Assembly (NCBI GenBank): GCA_002104935.1
Contig: MCGT01000031.1
Span: 248,001 to 312,000, forward strand
DNA: 64,000 nt
Direction of reading: 5' to 3'
Source: Hesseltinella vesiculosa
Lineage: Eukaryota > Mucoromycota > Mucoromycetes > Mucorales > Cunninghamellaceae
Shown: positions 22,124-33,174 of the stretch, piece by piece
Layout: every line of letters starts with the position of its first letter
Position numbering within the stretch: position 1 is the first letter of the stretch
The notes under the pieces: generated by a model
The model's database searches: none
What the model saw: only the letters and a program-made list of their open reading frames with translations
What the model was told of the DNA's origin: nothing
Translations under genes and position numbers: made by a program

Positions 22124-23634
22124 CAGTTCGTTCAGTAATAAATTATTCAATGGCCTGATGGACCAGCCAGACGTGAATGACGGAGGTGAAGAGCAAGGTT
22201 GAGGTTTGGTTACAGAGTGAGGTAAAGAAGAAGCGACTCCTGATAGCTGATTGAGAACTCCCCCCCCCCTTCTCCTTCTGATCCCATAACATACAGGATC
22301 CCATCGTCAAGGTGCTCGATGACCACGGGTATTCTATGTAGATGTCACCGTTTCAGGGAGTTGACGTCGTCGACGGATCGTAAAAAGAAAGTCGGTATGT
22401 ACCACGTTTTTCGCCATAAAAGCCTTTCACGGCACAATTTCTGTTTGTCATGGCAGGTGCTTGAGCTTAGATAGTTGCGGAGGATCTATGTTTAAACCCA
22501 ACAGCCAATGAAAAAGACCAGTCAAGTTGGGACAATGAGAAGGAAAAGCGTTGTCACCACCGCATTTAGGAAAACGATCGGCCAAAGTATCATCACTGTC
22601 ACTTTTTCCCAATGGCAAAACCTGAAAGGATCTACCTCCTTGTTCGCCAGCACTCTATTTTTATCTCGACAAGAGAGGCTTGCTCAATGAGGGGACTTGG
22701 TGACCAGCGAAAAAAAAAAAAAATTGGCAAGCCGCTTGATTTAGGGGGGGGGGATTGACAGCGAGATAATCTTGGATGACATGCTTTCATTTCCATCCGA
22801 TGACGCGTGCCAACAATCCGTGAGTGAATCCAGAGTATCCTTGTGCGTCTCTTTTCCTTTGGCCACCGAGGAGGTAATGTGTTGCCACCGATAGTCGCAT
22901 GGCAGTCGACAAGGGGCAGCAGAGCTGGAAAAAAAAGTACCAATTCAAGGAGAGATCCCACCGGTGTTGCACCCACGTTTTTTCCCAGTCAACTCCTTGG
23001 ACTAAAATATTCATATGACAGATCTCAGCAAGACTGCATGAATGATAGACGCTTTTTTTTATTATTATTTTTAGGCACTTTTTCTGTGTTGTACAATATC
23101 ATGTGTGATCGAAATCATCTCCTTAAATCGCACTGTTTTTCATTTCGGCTGACAGGCTTTGATACTGCTTTTTAAAGGGGTAAAAGAAAATCATGTGGAG
23201 TCAGGGCAAGCCACGTTTAAGCAACAGGACGTGTGATACCACCGTCAGGAAAAATAAAAAGTGTCTTGGAAGGGTGGGGAAGTGAGCTGTCTAAAAAAGG
23301 GTAACTTCACTGGTCAGCACAGTTCGTCAAATGCTTTCCAAGAGAAGGAATCCTCGGTATGCGAATGTCAAATGGGAAGGGGACCTTTTTTTCTCCTCCA
23401 AATTGATAAAGCAAGTTAAAATAAATCCTGCTGTGAAACCATCAAGGTTCTCAAAAAGAAAAAGACGTCGCTTTTTTTTTTTGGGCACCTCCTTGGGATC
23501 AAGCCATGGTCAAGGTTTACCGAGGAAACAGTGCACGTTTTTTACTTCTGTCCAAGGAACGTGTCACCAATAGCACTGATTCCTTTCATCCTTCTTTTTT
23601 TTACTTTCTTCATGACACGATCCTGTCAATTCAG
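22124..23634. other. Long intergenic region, no supported gene
   Basis: Contains a poly-C run near 22260 and a G run near 22745, many A/T runs, and only short open frames without recognisable similarity. Bases about 22960-23100 (gcaagactgcatgaatga ... gtgttgtacaat) resemble 25630-25720, suggesting scattered repeat fragments. Confidence 0.45.
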
Positions 23635-23701
23635 TATAAATACGACCTTGGTTTTTGATCGTGTCATTTTTTTTTATCATCCAATTACCCAATCCCTTCC
23701 T

Positions 23702-23708
23702 TATAAAA
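23702..23708 (+). promoter_or_regulatory. TATA box of the secreted-protein gene
   Basis: tataaaa lies 58 bp before the start codon at 23766, followed by a C/T-rich stretch with a plausible transcription start. A second TATA-like tataaata lies at 23635-23642. Confidence 0.5.
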
Positions 23709-23765
23709 GCCATTCTTTCTCTTGCTACATCCCGTTCTCTGTGATTATTCTAATCGTTCCTTATT

Positions 23766-24623
23766 ATGCGTGCCTCTGCTTTCCTACTCTGCCTTTTTGC
23801 CCTCTTTGCCGTGACAATGGCACTCCCCACCAACATGGCCAAGCGTGAATATGCTGGCGACCTCATGAAGCGCACCTCTTTCCCCGTCACTGTGGACGCC
23901 AAACTTAAAGCTGATATCTCTGCTGCCATCAAGGCCGATATCAAGGCCAACGTCCTAGCCAAAATCTCTGCTTCCGTAATCCCTTTTCGTGCTTTTTTTA
24001 TCTCGACTGGCCATTCACCTCTCCATAAATTAACTTTAGGTTTCCGAGCAAGTCAAGGCCACATTGGATGTCAAGGTCAGCGCCCTTGGTGGCATCATTT
24101 CTATTGGCGACGCAAAACTGTCTATTGAAGAAGATGCTCAACTTAAAAAGCTTGCTGGTAAGTCCTGCTCATCAGATAACAAAAAAAAAAAAATTGGCGC
24201 TGCTAGTGAGCTGACTTTTTTTTTTCTTGTGCTAAAGCTAGCGTCGAAGCGTCGATTGAAGCCAAGCTTGGCCTTGGTGCGTATGCTGACATCGATGTTC
24301 AATTAGATCGCCTCTTGGGAAACAAGAAGACGTGTAGTGAAAAGGACTTGGAAACCATTATCGCCAAGCTCGAAGCCAAATTGATCGCCAAGCTCAAAGT
24401 GGAATTGCCCAAGATCTGTCTGGGTTTAAAGGCCGACATCAAGGCTGCTGTGGACTTGTGCATCAAGAACTTGGAAATCAACATCCCTCTCCTTCTTGAT
24501 ATCAAGGTGTCGGCCTCCGTCAAAGTCAATGCTATTGTCAAGCTCTGTGCTGACGTCGCTGTCAAGGTGTGTGCCAAACTGGATGCCAAAGTCTGTGCTA
24601 AGGCTGTCATTGGTCTCTTGTGA
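23766..24623 (+). CDS. Secreted Ala/Lys-rich helical protein, unknown family
   Basis: Three exons (23766-23975, 24040-24157, 24238-24623) encode 237 residues. The N-terminus is a clear signal peptide, MRASAFLLCLFALFAVTMA, followed by possible dibasic processing at KR (AKREYAGDLMKR). The mature part is a run of degenerate amphipathic repeats built on A-K-(V/I/L) and D-I-K-A-(A/N), such as KADISAAIKADIKANVLAKI, with further copies in each exon and five Cys near the C-terminus (TCSEK, KICLG, DLCIK, KLCAD, KVCAK). The repeats look like internal duplication. A strong TATA box and this composition suggest an abundant extracellular protein. I do not recognise the family. It could be a surface-active or wall-associated protein; that is inference. 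Confidence 0.8.
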
Positions 24624-27600
24624 TCCTTGGCCGTTTCTTTCTCCTTCTCCCCATACAATGTAATCAGTATCTAAATTCTCATAAACCTTACATATATATT
24701 ACTGAGGAATCGAACCATTCTCTCTCCTACCAATAAAGTCGTGGGCACTCTCTGTCCTGTTCCCATTCACTGTTCAAGTCGGCCAGCCCGGATCAACCGG
24801 AAAAACTCAGCCGGTAAATTAAATGCACCATGAAAAAGGTCTAGATTGAGAAGATCTTGATGCTTCATTGCTGCCTAAATTGGTTGCTCTGGATCTGGAG
24901 AATGCAGGGCAGGTGCGAAATTACCAAACTCTCTGTAAAGGTCTCGAGTAAAAAGTCTACAAAAAGAGTGACTCGTCTATTCTCAGCCAACTTTAAATTC
25001 ACCTTCTAGCGGCAAATTAAGTCTTAATATCACCCGGCAAAGCCTAATCATCCCATTTGTTGAACATCGCAGGTCCCCATCTGGTTTACATTCCTCAAGG
25101 TTGATCCATTACTGCATCAAAATGGTAATCGCGCTTGTTGGAGCATGGGCTAGCTCAATAAAACAGGACAAAAAAAAAAGCAAATGTAAGACAGTCTCTC
25201 ATTGCCGATTTTCCTTTTTTATTGGGGGGCGGGCGTAAGCCTGTGTTAGAGTACATGCCGATTCTAAACCTCATTGCTTCGTATGATCATCTATCATCAT
25301 GTATTACTTGGGTGCAAATTTGAGCCGAATTAATTCCGATGATCTTTATTTTTTTTTATCAGATCACCGCAGTCTACCCAGGGGAAAAGGGTCGGATTGA
25401 AAAATAAGGAGTGAGCGATGTGAGGCAGTCTTGAGCCAGTGTATCGGTGTGAAATTTTATACGTGCGCAGTACATCATAAATGATGATGGTGCAGAAAAA
25501 ACCAAACCCATCAGCAAACGTAGTTTCGACATCGTGGACTGTCCAGCCAAAAAAAAAATAAAAAAAGGAAAGAGGAAAAATCCAACAGCTAGGTTCAATC
25601 GCCGACATGGCCTACGTTCAAACCAAAAGGTGCAATCTCCAGCATTGCACCAAGTGAAGTTAGCAGAGAAACTGCATGAATGACAATTGCCTCTTATGCT
25701 GGGTTACTTGTGTACAATGATTGAGGCATATCAATAGGGTGATTTTTAAGGGTGATTTTTTTTACCTAAAAGATAAGCATCTTTTTGGCAAGGAACATGC
25801 CTCCCAACCAGCACTGCTAACGATGACCGTTTCAGTCTCCTTGTCAAAAAACCACTTTTTCTTCGTTTCAAATGTCGACGGCATAGCAGTTTGCAAGTCT
25901 GGCCTCTGTTAGGGTGCCAGCTGATTGGCTTGCGTACAAAACCAAGTCAGTTCTAATCTCACTCAATTAGCCCAAGCAATAAATGCACTTCAACGTTAGT
26001 TTTCAAGGTTGAAATTACAAGCTTCTCAGGTGAATTATCTCAGAGCAGGCTGCACCAGACAATGTTCGACGGCTAGGCTGATGAGAACCGAGATTCATGG
26101 ATGGGCTTTGTAACGTGGAAAAAAAAAGGAGGATGGAATCTTTTGCAAGCATCGCAATGGAGGCAATTAAAAAAAATGGCCCCAGTCTTTGACCAAAGCA
26201 CGCCAATGCACTAGATTCACTGCCGCTCTTATGTGATACAAGATGAGTAGAAGCTTTTATTTTTTCTTCTCAAAAAGTCGTCAATGAAAAATAAAAGAAA
26301 GATGCGTGGATGGCTAGGCTTTCTATTTTTTTTCTATCCGCGCCCGTGTGAGTGACGCTACGCAGTAGGAAGGGAAAGATGTCATCCTCACTTGCATTTG
26401 CCACAACGTCATTTTCGGAACTGTTGAGCATGCAATTGAGAATGAAAGGGAGCAGGTGATGCGTTGCACAAAAGGAGAGGCATGATGTTGCATTTGACAC
26501 TGTCACAATTGTCCAAAAAAGGTTACAAGAAAACAAAAAAAAAACTACCCCAGCACCTGATTGAAGATCCTCCTGGTTTTTAAATCCCCGCATGCATTTT
26601 TTTTCTACAAGCTTGGTTTTTTTTTAATTTCTTCAGATCACGAAATGCCACAGGCATGCATTCCGCCTGCTAGAGAAAGTCAAGGAAAAAGGCGTTCTTG
26701 AGGCATTAAAAAAAACGGAGCGAAAAGGCGTGAGTTGAGAATATGCAGTTGGTAAGGATGAAGGGCGTTTTCTCGTTCGAAAGCAACTGGCAAAAGAGTT
26801 TGCATAGAACATTCCTTTCTTAAGTCTTGGTTTCTTTTCTAGACCTCTCCGAGGATAATAACGAGGCACCTGCAAAGATAAAAAAAAGGCTGGTAGGGCT
26901 TCTGGGAAATTTAAAAAAAAAAAAGAACGGAGGCAAAAAAAAGGAGGTCCATGTCAATGACAGGGTTCTCTTTTTTAAGCTTGATGGAGGGGATGGTTTT
27001 CATGGAAACGAAGCCAAGAAAACGAACTTCCTCGGTGGAATCATCGTATTATAGCAAGAAGGACCGACTTGTCCACGTGCGACCAAACAATGTAAAAAAT
27101 CAGAGCACAAGAGAGGTGTTTTCAATGAGCATTTTGAAAAGATTTTTGAAAAAAGGCCTCCTTGGCTATTAATAAGAGGTTCTCCCGATTTCGTGGTCTC
27201 CTGTCACCCCTCGTCCCCTGGTCAATGCTTAACATTTCAAAAAACAGAGTTTTTCTATTTGTCTTTTTCTCAAAAATGGGTCTATCCTCCAAGCGTTGAC
27301 TCGCTCACACGCTTTGTTGGTTTTTCAACTCAGCTTGGAAGTGTCATGCAAGAAACCGGCACGTGAGAATGGTGCAGAGCATCAAAGAGGTAGACAAAAG
27401 TAGAGAGGCTGAGAGATGTTCACCTCAAGGTAGATGCCCAAATAGATGAACGAGAAATGCATAAAACTCCAGATGATTTGCTTTCTCGTCTGGTGCACAG
27501 TGAACCTTTTGGAAAAAGATCGCGTGATTTTTCCCAGACTGTCGGAGGTTCAAACCAGACGCAATTCTTTTTTTAATATTTTTGGGCTCCTCCTTTCTTT

Positions 27601-27672
27601 TAACTCTCTTCTTTTTCACTTTTTATTTTTTTGAATCTCCTTGAATTAAAGCCAATTGTTCATTTCTAAATC
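24624..27672. other. 3-kb intergenic region, no supported gene
   Basis: AT-rich with many A and T runs. Open frames are short and show no recognisable domains. It contains the second copy of a dispersed repeat at about 25425-25565 and fragments resembling 22960-23100 at about 25630-25720. The C/T-rich tract before 27673 is probably the promoter of the FHA-RING gene. Confidence 0.5.
25425..25565. repeat. Dispersed repeat copy 2 (partner at 19570-19740)
   Basis: Shares with 19570-19740 the ordered blocks tatcg-tgtgaaatttt, tgcgca, atgatggtg, gaaaaaa-caaa, and a block near aacgtagtttcg followed by ccagc plus an A run. Orientation is the same. No coding capacity. Confidence 0.5.
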
Positions 27673-29794
27673 ATGGCTGATGGATCTTGTGTAGCCATGT
27701 ATGCACAACCCGATGAATCTATACCCAACACTTCTTCAAGCTTACGACGATTGTCTCATGGTGCCCATTATTTACGCCGCCTGTCAAGATCCTTTTCACA
27801 AGAAACACCGTCTCCCTCCTCCCTTCCCTCAGCCGACCCCAGACGACGGTCAACCTTTGCCACCTCTTCGTCTGTCGATCCGTCGCTACCTCGAGCTCAA
27901 AACTTGCATATTCGTATCGTCCCAAACATTGAGAATCCGAGTCGCAGCCTGATCTTTGACATTTTTGATCGAGAGCTGGAGCCTGGGGTGTATATCAAGG
28001 TGGGTCGCTTTACCGATCGCACACAATCTCCTACACATATGTCTTTCAAAAGCAAGGTCGTGTCCAGATCACACTGCGAATTCTGGGTGGAAAATGGCAA
28101 GGTGGGAACAAGAAGAGCAAGTCATTCGATGACGGTGGGAGAGTGACACAGACTAACTCTAATTTTTTTTTTTTTTTGAACAGTTGTTTATACGGGACAC
28201 AAATTCCTCCTCTGGCACCTTTTTGAATCATATCCGTATCAGTCCACCCAGCCAACAGAGTCAGCCGCAAGAAATCAAGGATGGTGATATCGTTCAATTG
28301 GGAGTGGATTATCAAGGTGGTATTGAAGAAATCTATCGATCGGTCAAAATGCGGTTTGAAGTCAATCGAACCAGACGCCAACGACCCTTGTCCTTCAACA
28401 TGACAGCGTTTCAGAATATCCGCAATTTGACCAGCACTGGAAGCCAGATTCAAGACCAAACCGCGTCCTCCTTGTCCACCTCGTCATCTTTGCACCCACC
28501 TCCTGTCCCTGAAATGGATGGGTCCGCCCAGCAAAACGACGCTAGCCTCAATAGGGTGCAACACATGACCTCATCTTTGGTTCCCTCTTCGACGGCCCAA
28601 ACCATGCCTGAAACATGCCAAGGCATTGATCAAGTGGAAGAATGCTGCATATGTTTGTAAGTGTTTTTTATTTTTTGGGACGGAAAAAGGAGATACCAAT
28701 CGATTTTTTTTTTTAATAGGTATGCTTTGGCACCCAATCAAGCACTCTTCGTTTCACCTTGCGCTCACACTTACCATTATAAATGCATCCGTCCTTTGTT
28801 GGAAAGCTATCCTGGCTTCCAATGTCCTATCTGCCGTGCTTATTCTGACCTAGAGGCTAATACCAACCTCGAAGCAGAGGAAGTCATCGAAAAATATGGC
28901 CTCCAACGTCACCCCACCTTGATCAACCACCCAACCACCGACGCACCCGCACCTCTTTCCACTTCCCAATCGTTATGCAGCCATGTTGTCACTGACCTCG
29001 AGCAGCCCCCTTGTAAGTGCTTTGTTTGGAGAAGAGACAGATCGGCGAAACGCATGAGCAAAGCCAATGTGGGGCATCATTGTTATATTGATCTTGGCAC
29101 TGACGTCTATTTTTTTCTTTCAGTGCATGAGGCAACCGCGCGCGATCGGAGAACCGTTATTGTGTCTGAGCAGGATCTAGTACCTCCTGTCGTTCACGCC
29201 TATACGCATGACGACTTGGACCAAATAGACGCACGTGACCCGTTATCCCCAGCCTCCTCGACGCACATGCCCACTGCCGTCGACCAGTTGCCACCCCCGA
29301 CCTCCACCTCATCCCTACCCTTGGCTATCCACCCGCACATGGATGAACCCCCCCACTCTGAGAGTGACGATGCACCAGAGGGCGTGCCTCGGCCAGATCA
29401 ACCACAACCAAGACGCGCCAGCACCTCGGGCTTTGTCGAAAAGCTGAAAATGGTCTTTTTCGAAAAACGCAAATCCTCTTCGCCTGTCACGCCCCGCCAA
29501 CGAAAACGGTCCAACCGTCCTCGACCCCTGTCCTATCCCAATTTTTTGATGCGACGCCAAGACGATGCCCAGCCCGACATCCATGCGGACAATCGTGTAG
29601 ACGAGGTCTTCTCCAGTTTTGATGTCAACACCTCGACCTCGTCCTCAGCCCTCCCTCATAGCAGCAGTATGCTTGTTTCTAGTCAAACTCTTTCTCGTCA
29701 ATCCACCACACATCTTCCGGAAATCGTCGAAGTGGATGAATTAGCGTGGCAACAGTCCATGCGTCCATACCAGCCCATGTCTGTGGATGGGTGA
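27673..29794 (+). CDS. FHA-RING E3 ubiquitin ligase (Dma1/Chfr-like)
   Basis: Four exons (27673-28101, 28184-28656, 28720-29012, 29124-29794) give 621 residues with consistent phases. After a Ser-rich leader comes an FHA domain (about residues 78-215): YIKVGRFTDR, SFKSKVVSRSHCEFW, then DTNSSSGTFLNHIRIS with the conserved Arg, Ser and His contacts for phosphothreonine. A RING follows from about residue 298: CCICL ... VSPCAHTYHYKCIRPLL ... FQCPICRAYSDLE. The last third is disordered, Ser/Pro/Arg-rich. This is the layout of Dma1/Dma2 in yeasts and Chfr in animals, mitotic checkpoint and septation ligases. The role here is inferred. The gene converges on the HD-domain gene with only about 125 bp between them. 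Confidence 0.9.
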
Positions 29795-29918
29795 ATTTTT
29801 TTTTTATTCATCCCATTAGATATCCCCCTCTCTTATCACTTTCCCCTTTATCTCATTTCTAATAACATAACCACATCGTACCAATTAAAAAATTGCCATC
29901 GAGTATTTTTTTTTATTT

Positions 29919-30877
29919 TCATGTTTGCATGTTGTATTCTCTACGGATCTGTTCCACGAACTGCACCATGAATTCATGACGTTCTTTACCCATGCGTCGG
30001 CCGGCTTCGGTCCGAAGCATATCCTTGAGTCGAAAGAGTTTTTCTAAAACAGGTAGCCAGTCAAAACACAATCTCTCCTCAGACTTTTTCTACTTCTTAC
30101 CATGGAAATGGTTGATAGCAGAGCCATTCTTGGCTGTCGATTGGGCTTCATACTGGTCCTTTGTCATGTTACGCATGGGGTCGATGGTTGCATCAAATAA
30201 TGCAACCCGTGTGGCTCCACTATAGGCTGCGCACCGCATCACGCCTACAGAAAAAAAGTAGGAGCCATAAGACTTTTTGCATTGGCGTTTCATCTTGTTT
30301 TTTTTTTCTCACCAAAAGCACCGATTGCATCCAGTTTGTCAGCGTCTTGCACACTTGAGAGATCGAAAAAATGGTCAGCTGCGAGGGCGTGGGAAGTTGC
30401 TGGAGGTTTACACATGAAGTTCTCGGCAATGATTGCGCCAATCCACCAAGGCAGCATCATCCTTGGTGTCGTCCCAGGCCAATTCTTTTCGGAAACCAAT
30501 ATGGTTTACAATGCGGGCCACCAAGGCGGCGCGGTCAGGACGGTAGCCTTGGTCAATAAGAAACGACTGCACAATGTCGCCACCGGTTTGCTTGCCCTTG
30601 TAATACTTGGCATCGCCTACATCGTGACATAAGCCGGCCAACTCGACAATTTCCAGATCAACCACATCGCCTTGCTTGATGCATTCCTTTGCCAGGAACA
30701 GAGCTAATACGCAAGAGAAAAAAAAATCAGCAATGTCAATGACCAATAAAAAGCGGGTTTACCCAAGTTGCGGACACGGTCGACATGTAAGAAATCGTGC
30801 GAGGGATCAAATGCACTCATGTATTCTTTGACCATGCTGGTTGTCTTGTCAATAATCGTCGCGGTCATGATGTCCAT
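29919..30877 (-). CDS. HD-domain phosphohydrolase (YedJ-like)
   Basis: Five exons (30763-30877, 30412-30703, 30313-30353, 30101-30244, 29919-30043) give 238 residues. Metal-binding HD-superfamily motifs are visible in order: HDFLHVDRVRNL, AGLCHDVGD (His-Asp), and VVQDADKLDAIGAFG with the closing Asp. The last block is the family signature of single-domain YedJ-type proteins. The C-terminal helix KLFRLKDMLRTEAGRRM also fits. The third intron (30354-30411) was placed to join H-V-V-Q-D in phase, using cat-gt|gtaaac and ctcaag. An in-frame upstream ATG at 30877 was preferred over 30868. Substrate unknown, probably a small phosphate compound. It shares a 167-bp divergent promoter with the arrestin gene. 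Confidence 0.9.
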
Positions 30878-31044
30878 GTGGCAAAGTAGGAAAACAAAAA
30901 AGAAAGAGCAATGGCTGGCGGGATTTCATTTTGTGTCATGGGTTTTCTGCTCCAGAGCAGCTTTTTTTTTTTTCCACTCGCTCTTCTTTTTTATACATTT
31001 CCTATTTTTACTTTTGGCGCATCGGTTTGCTGTTTTCCATTGCA

Positions 31045-32973
31045 ATGACATCGCTAGCTGGCCTTAATCGAACGAGAGGACGCCATCGCTCCCATTCCCA
31101 TGTCACTGCTTTGCCAACCCCCATGACGCCAGAGCATACAAACTACCGCCATTCCGTCTCCATTGACCCTGTGGCTGCGAATCGATCCCTTCCAGATCTG
31201 TCATCCAGTGCACCTGCCTCACCTTCTCTTCTCTTGGCTAGCTTGACTCCCAGTACACGTGATCGCACCAGCGTGGTAGATCCACCCCATTCCACCATGA
31301 CGATTGAATTCGAAGGCGGCGCCCATATCATTGTGCGCCCCAACCGAGTTGTCCGTGGTAAAGATGTTATGCTTGATATTTTACCCTTTTTGATATAGAT
31401 TCACACACGATCTTACCCTATTTTTTTATTAGGCCTGGTCTGCTTGGATTTGTCAGAAAAGACACATGTCACAAGGATACGAATCCGAGTAAGATGATCG
31501 ACAACGGCATGCGGCACGAGAATTTTTTCTGCATGAACGTTAATACAAACTCAAAAACCTTTTTTTTTTTTTTTTTGATTTTTTATAGTTTCGCGGTGAA
31601 GAATATGGCGCTGTCCGCGTGGAAGAACTCTCCAGTGATGGCAAAGGCGACTGGATCCACCAATTGATCACCACATTTTTCGAAGCTGAATACACACTTT
31701 TTGGGCCAGAGCCTAGCCGTAAGCACAACTTTAGTTACTCTCATCCGTTGCTGACTCGATCGTCTGTAGCTTATTCTCAACACAACTGGGAGGAGATGGA
31801 TGCTGGTCATTACGAATTCCCATTTGCTATGAAGGTAAAGAGATGAAAAAAAACGGAAAGGACCTCAGCTTTCTTTCTTGCCTTAGTTTCCAAATGTCAA
31901 TTACCCACCTTCCATGGAAGAGCCGCCAGGATTCGGTATTCGCTATATTTGGACAGCACAAATCGATGGGCCAGGGCTTCAGTCTGGTTTACGAAGTCGA
32001 GAATACATTACACCCTATCGACCGATTGTTTTGGCAACCGAGCGTATATGAACAATGCAAACCGGATTGGGACTGATAGCTAACTCGGGGTTTTCTTCTG
32101 GAACTAGCCAAGGAATGGGCCTGTCGATCCACACTTGTGAAGGACAAAAAACCTTATGTAGAAGCACAGGCCAAGCTCGTGAAACAGTGTTATTGTCCAG
32201 GTTTGGAAAACAAAAAATGGAGAGAAAAAATGGGAGGCTGTGCTGAACTCTTTTTTTTCTATACCTGGATAGATGAACCTTTTTCGATGCAATTGAACAT
32301 GACCAGCCTTCTCTCGGACAGCAAAATCACGTCGATCCAATTTATGTTTCGAAAACATCATGAAGGCAAGATCCTGCTGCAACAAGGCACTGCCTTCCAG
32401 GAATACGTCCGTAACGTACTGCAAGGCACCGTGTCTCTCAGCAGCAGCCACACCAACATCTCCGAGACGGTTGCCTTTGACATTCCTACCCGTCTCGTCT
32501 CGCCCTCGTTTGTTTCTCGCCATACCCGTGTGTACTATGACCTTTTGTTCCAAGTGCATCTGGAACACGGTCACATCTTCCGCACCGACCATGTCTGCGA
32601 ATTCGCCATTCCATTGACCATCGCCAACCTCCCATTTGATCAGCTCCACCGAGTTGCTGAACTCACTGCCATTCAGTTTTATCAGCAATCCAAAGAATGC
32701 CCGGAATTCTTCGATCCCGACCTGGATTGTCCGCCACCTCCTCCTTCCTCTCAGTGGCGTGATGCCATCCAGGCCGCGGCCATCTCCAGCCCTCCTCAAA
32801 ACGAAGAGCCACCAAGCTACTTTAGCCTCCAGTCCAACCCGTTACCTTTGATCCAATCATCCAAGGAACGAACAGAACGAACAGTTTTTATGTCTAAACC
32901 TGCGCGAGGTGCTTACCAAGCTGATATCAGCGATGCCACCATCATCCGCGGCTTGTACGACGAATCTTGGTGA
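31045..32973 (+). CDS. Alpha-arrestin-like ubiquitin-ligase adaptor
   Basis: Six exons (31045-31357, 31433-31488, 31589-31834, 31887-32043, 32108-32200, 32273-32973) give 521 residues. After a disordered Ser-rich leader, an arrestin N-domain starts TMTIEFEGGAHIIVRPNRVVRGK, continues LDLSEKTHVTRIRIRFRGEE, and includes the typical HYEFPFAMKFPNVNYPPSME. The C-domain follows, with DEPFSMQLNM. A PPxY motif (EEPPSYFSL, near residue 467) would bind WW domains of Rsp5/NEDD4-type ligases. Such adaptors direct plasma-membrane transporters into endocytosis. The intron at 32201-32272 has a weak gtttgg donor. The conserved C-terminal tail suggests the end is complete. Confidence 0.88.
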
Positions 32974-33174
32974 TCCAAATTTGCTTGAAATAACTAAAAC
33001 AAAAATAAAGCTTCTTTTTTTTTTACGCCTCGTGATACCTAGTGGCAGCGGCTACAAGTGGCTTGTGCACTGAGTGCGAATGACTCAGAACATGTAAAAA
33101 AAAAAAAAAAAAATAGGGCACGCCAATTTTTTTTTCTCCTTCCCTTTTCAACTTTTACAAATTAATTATAAACC

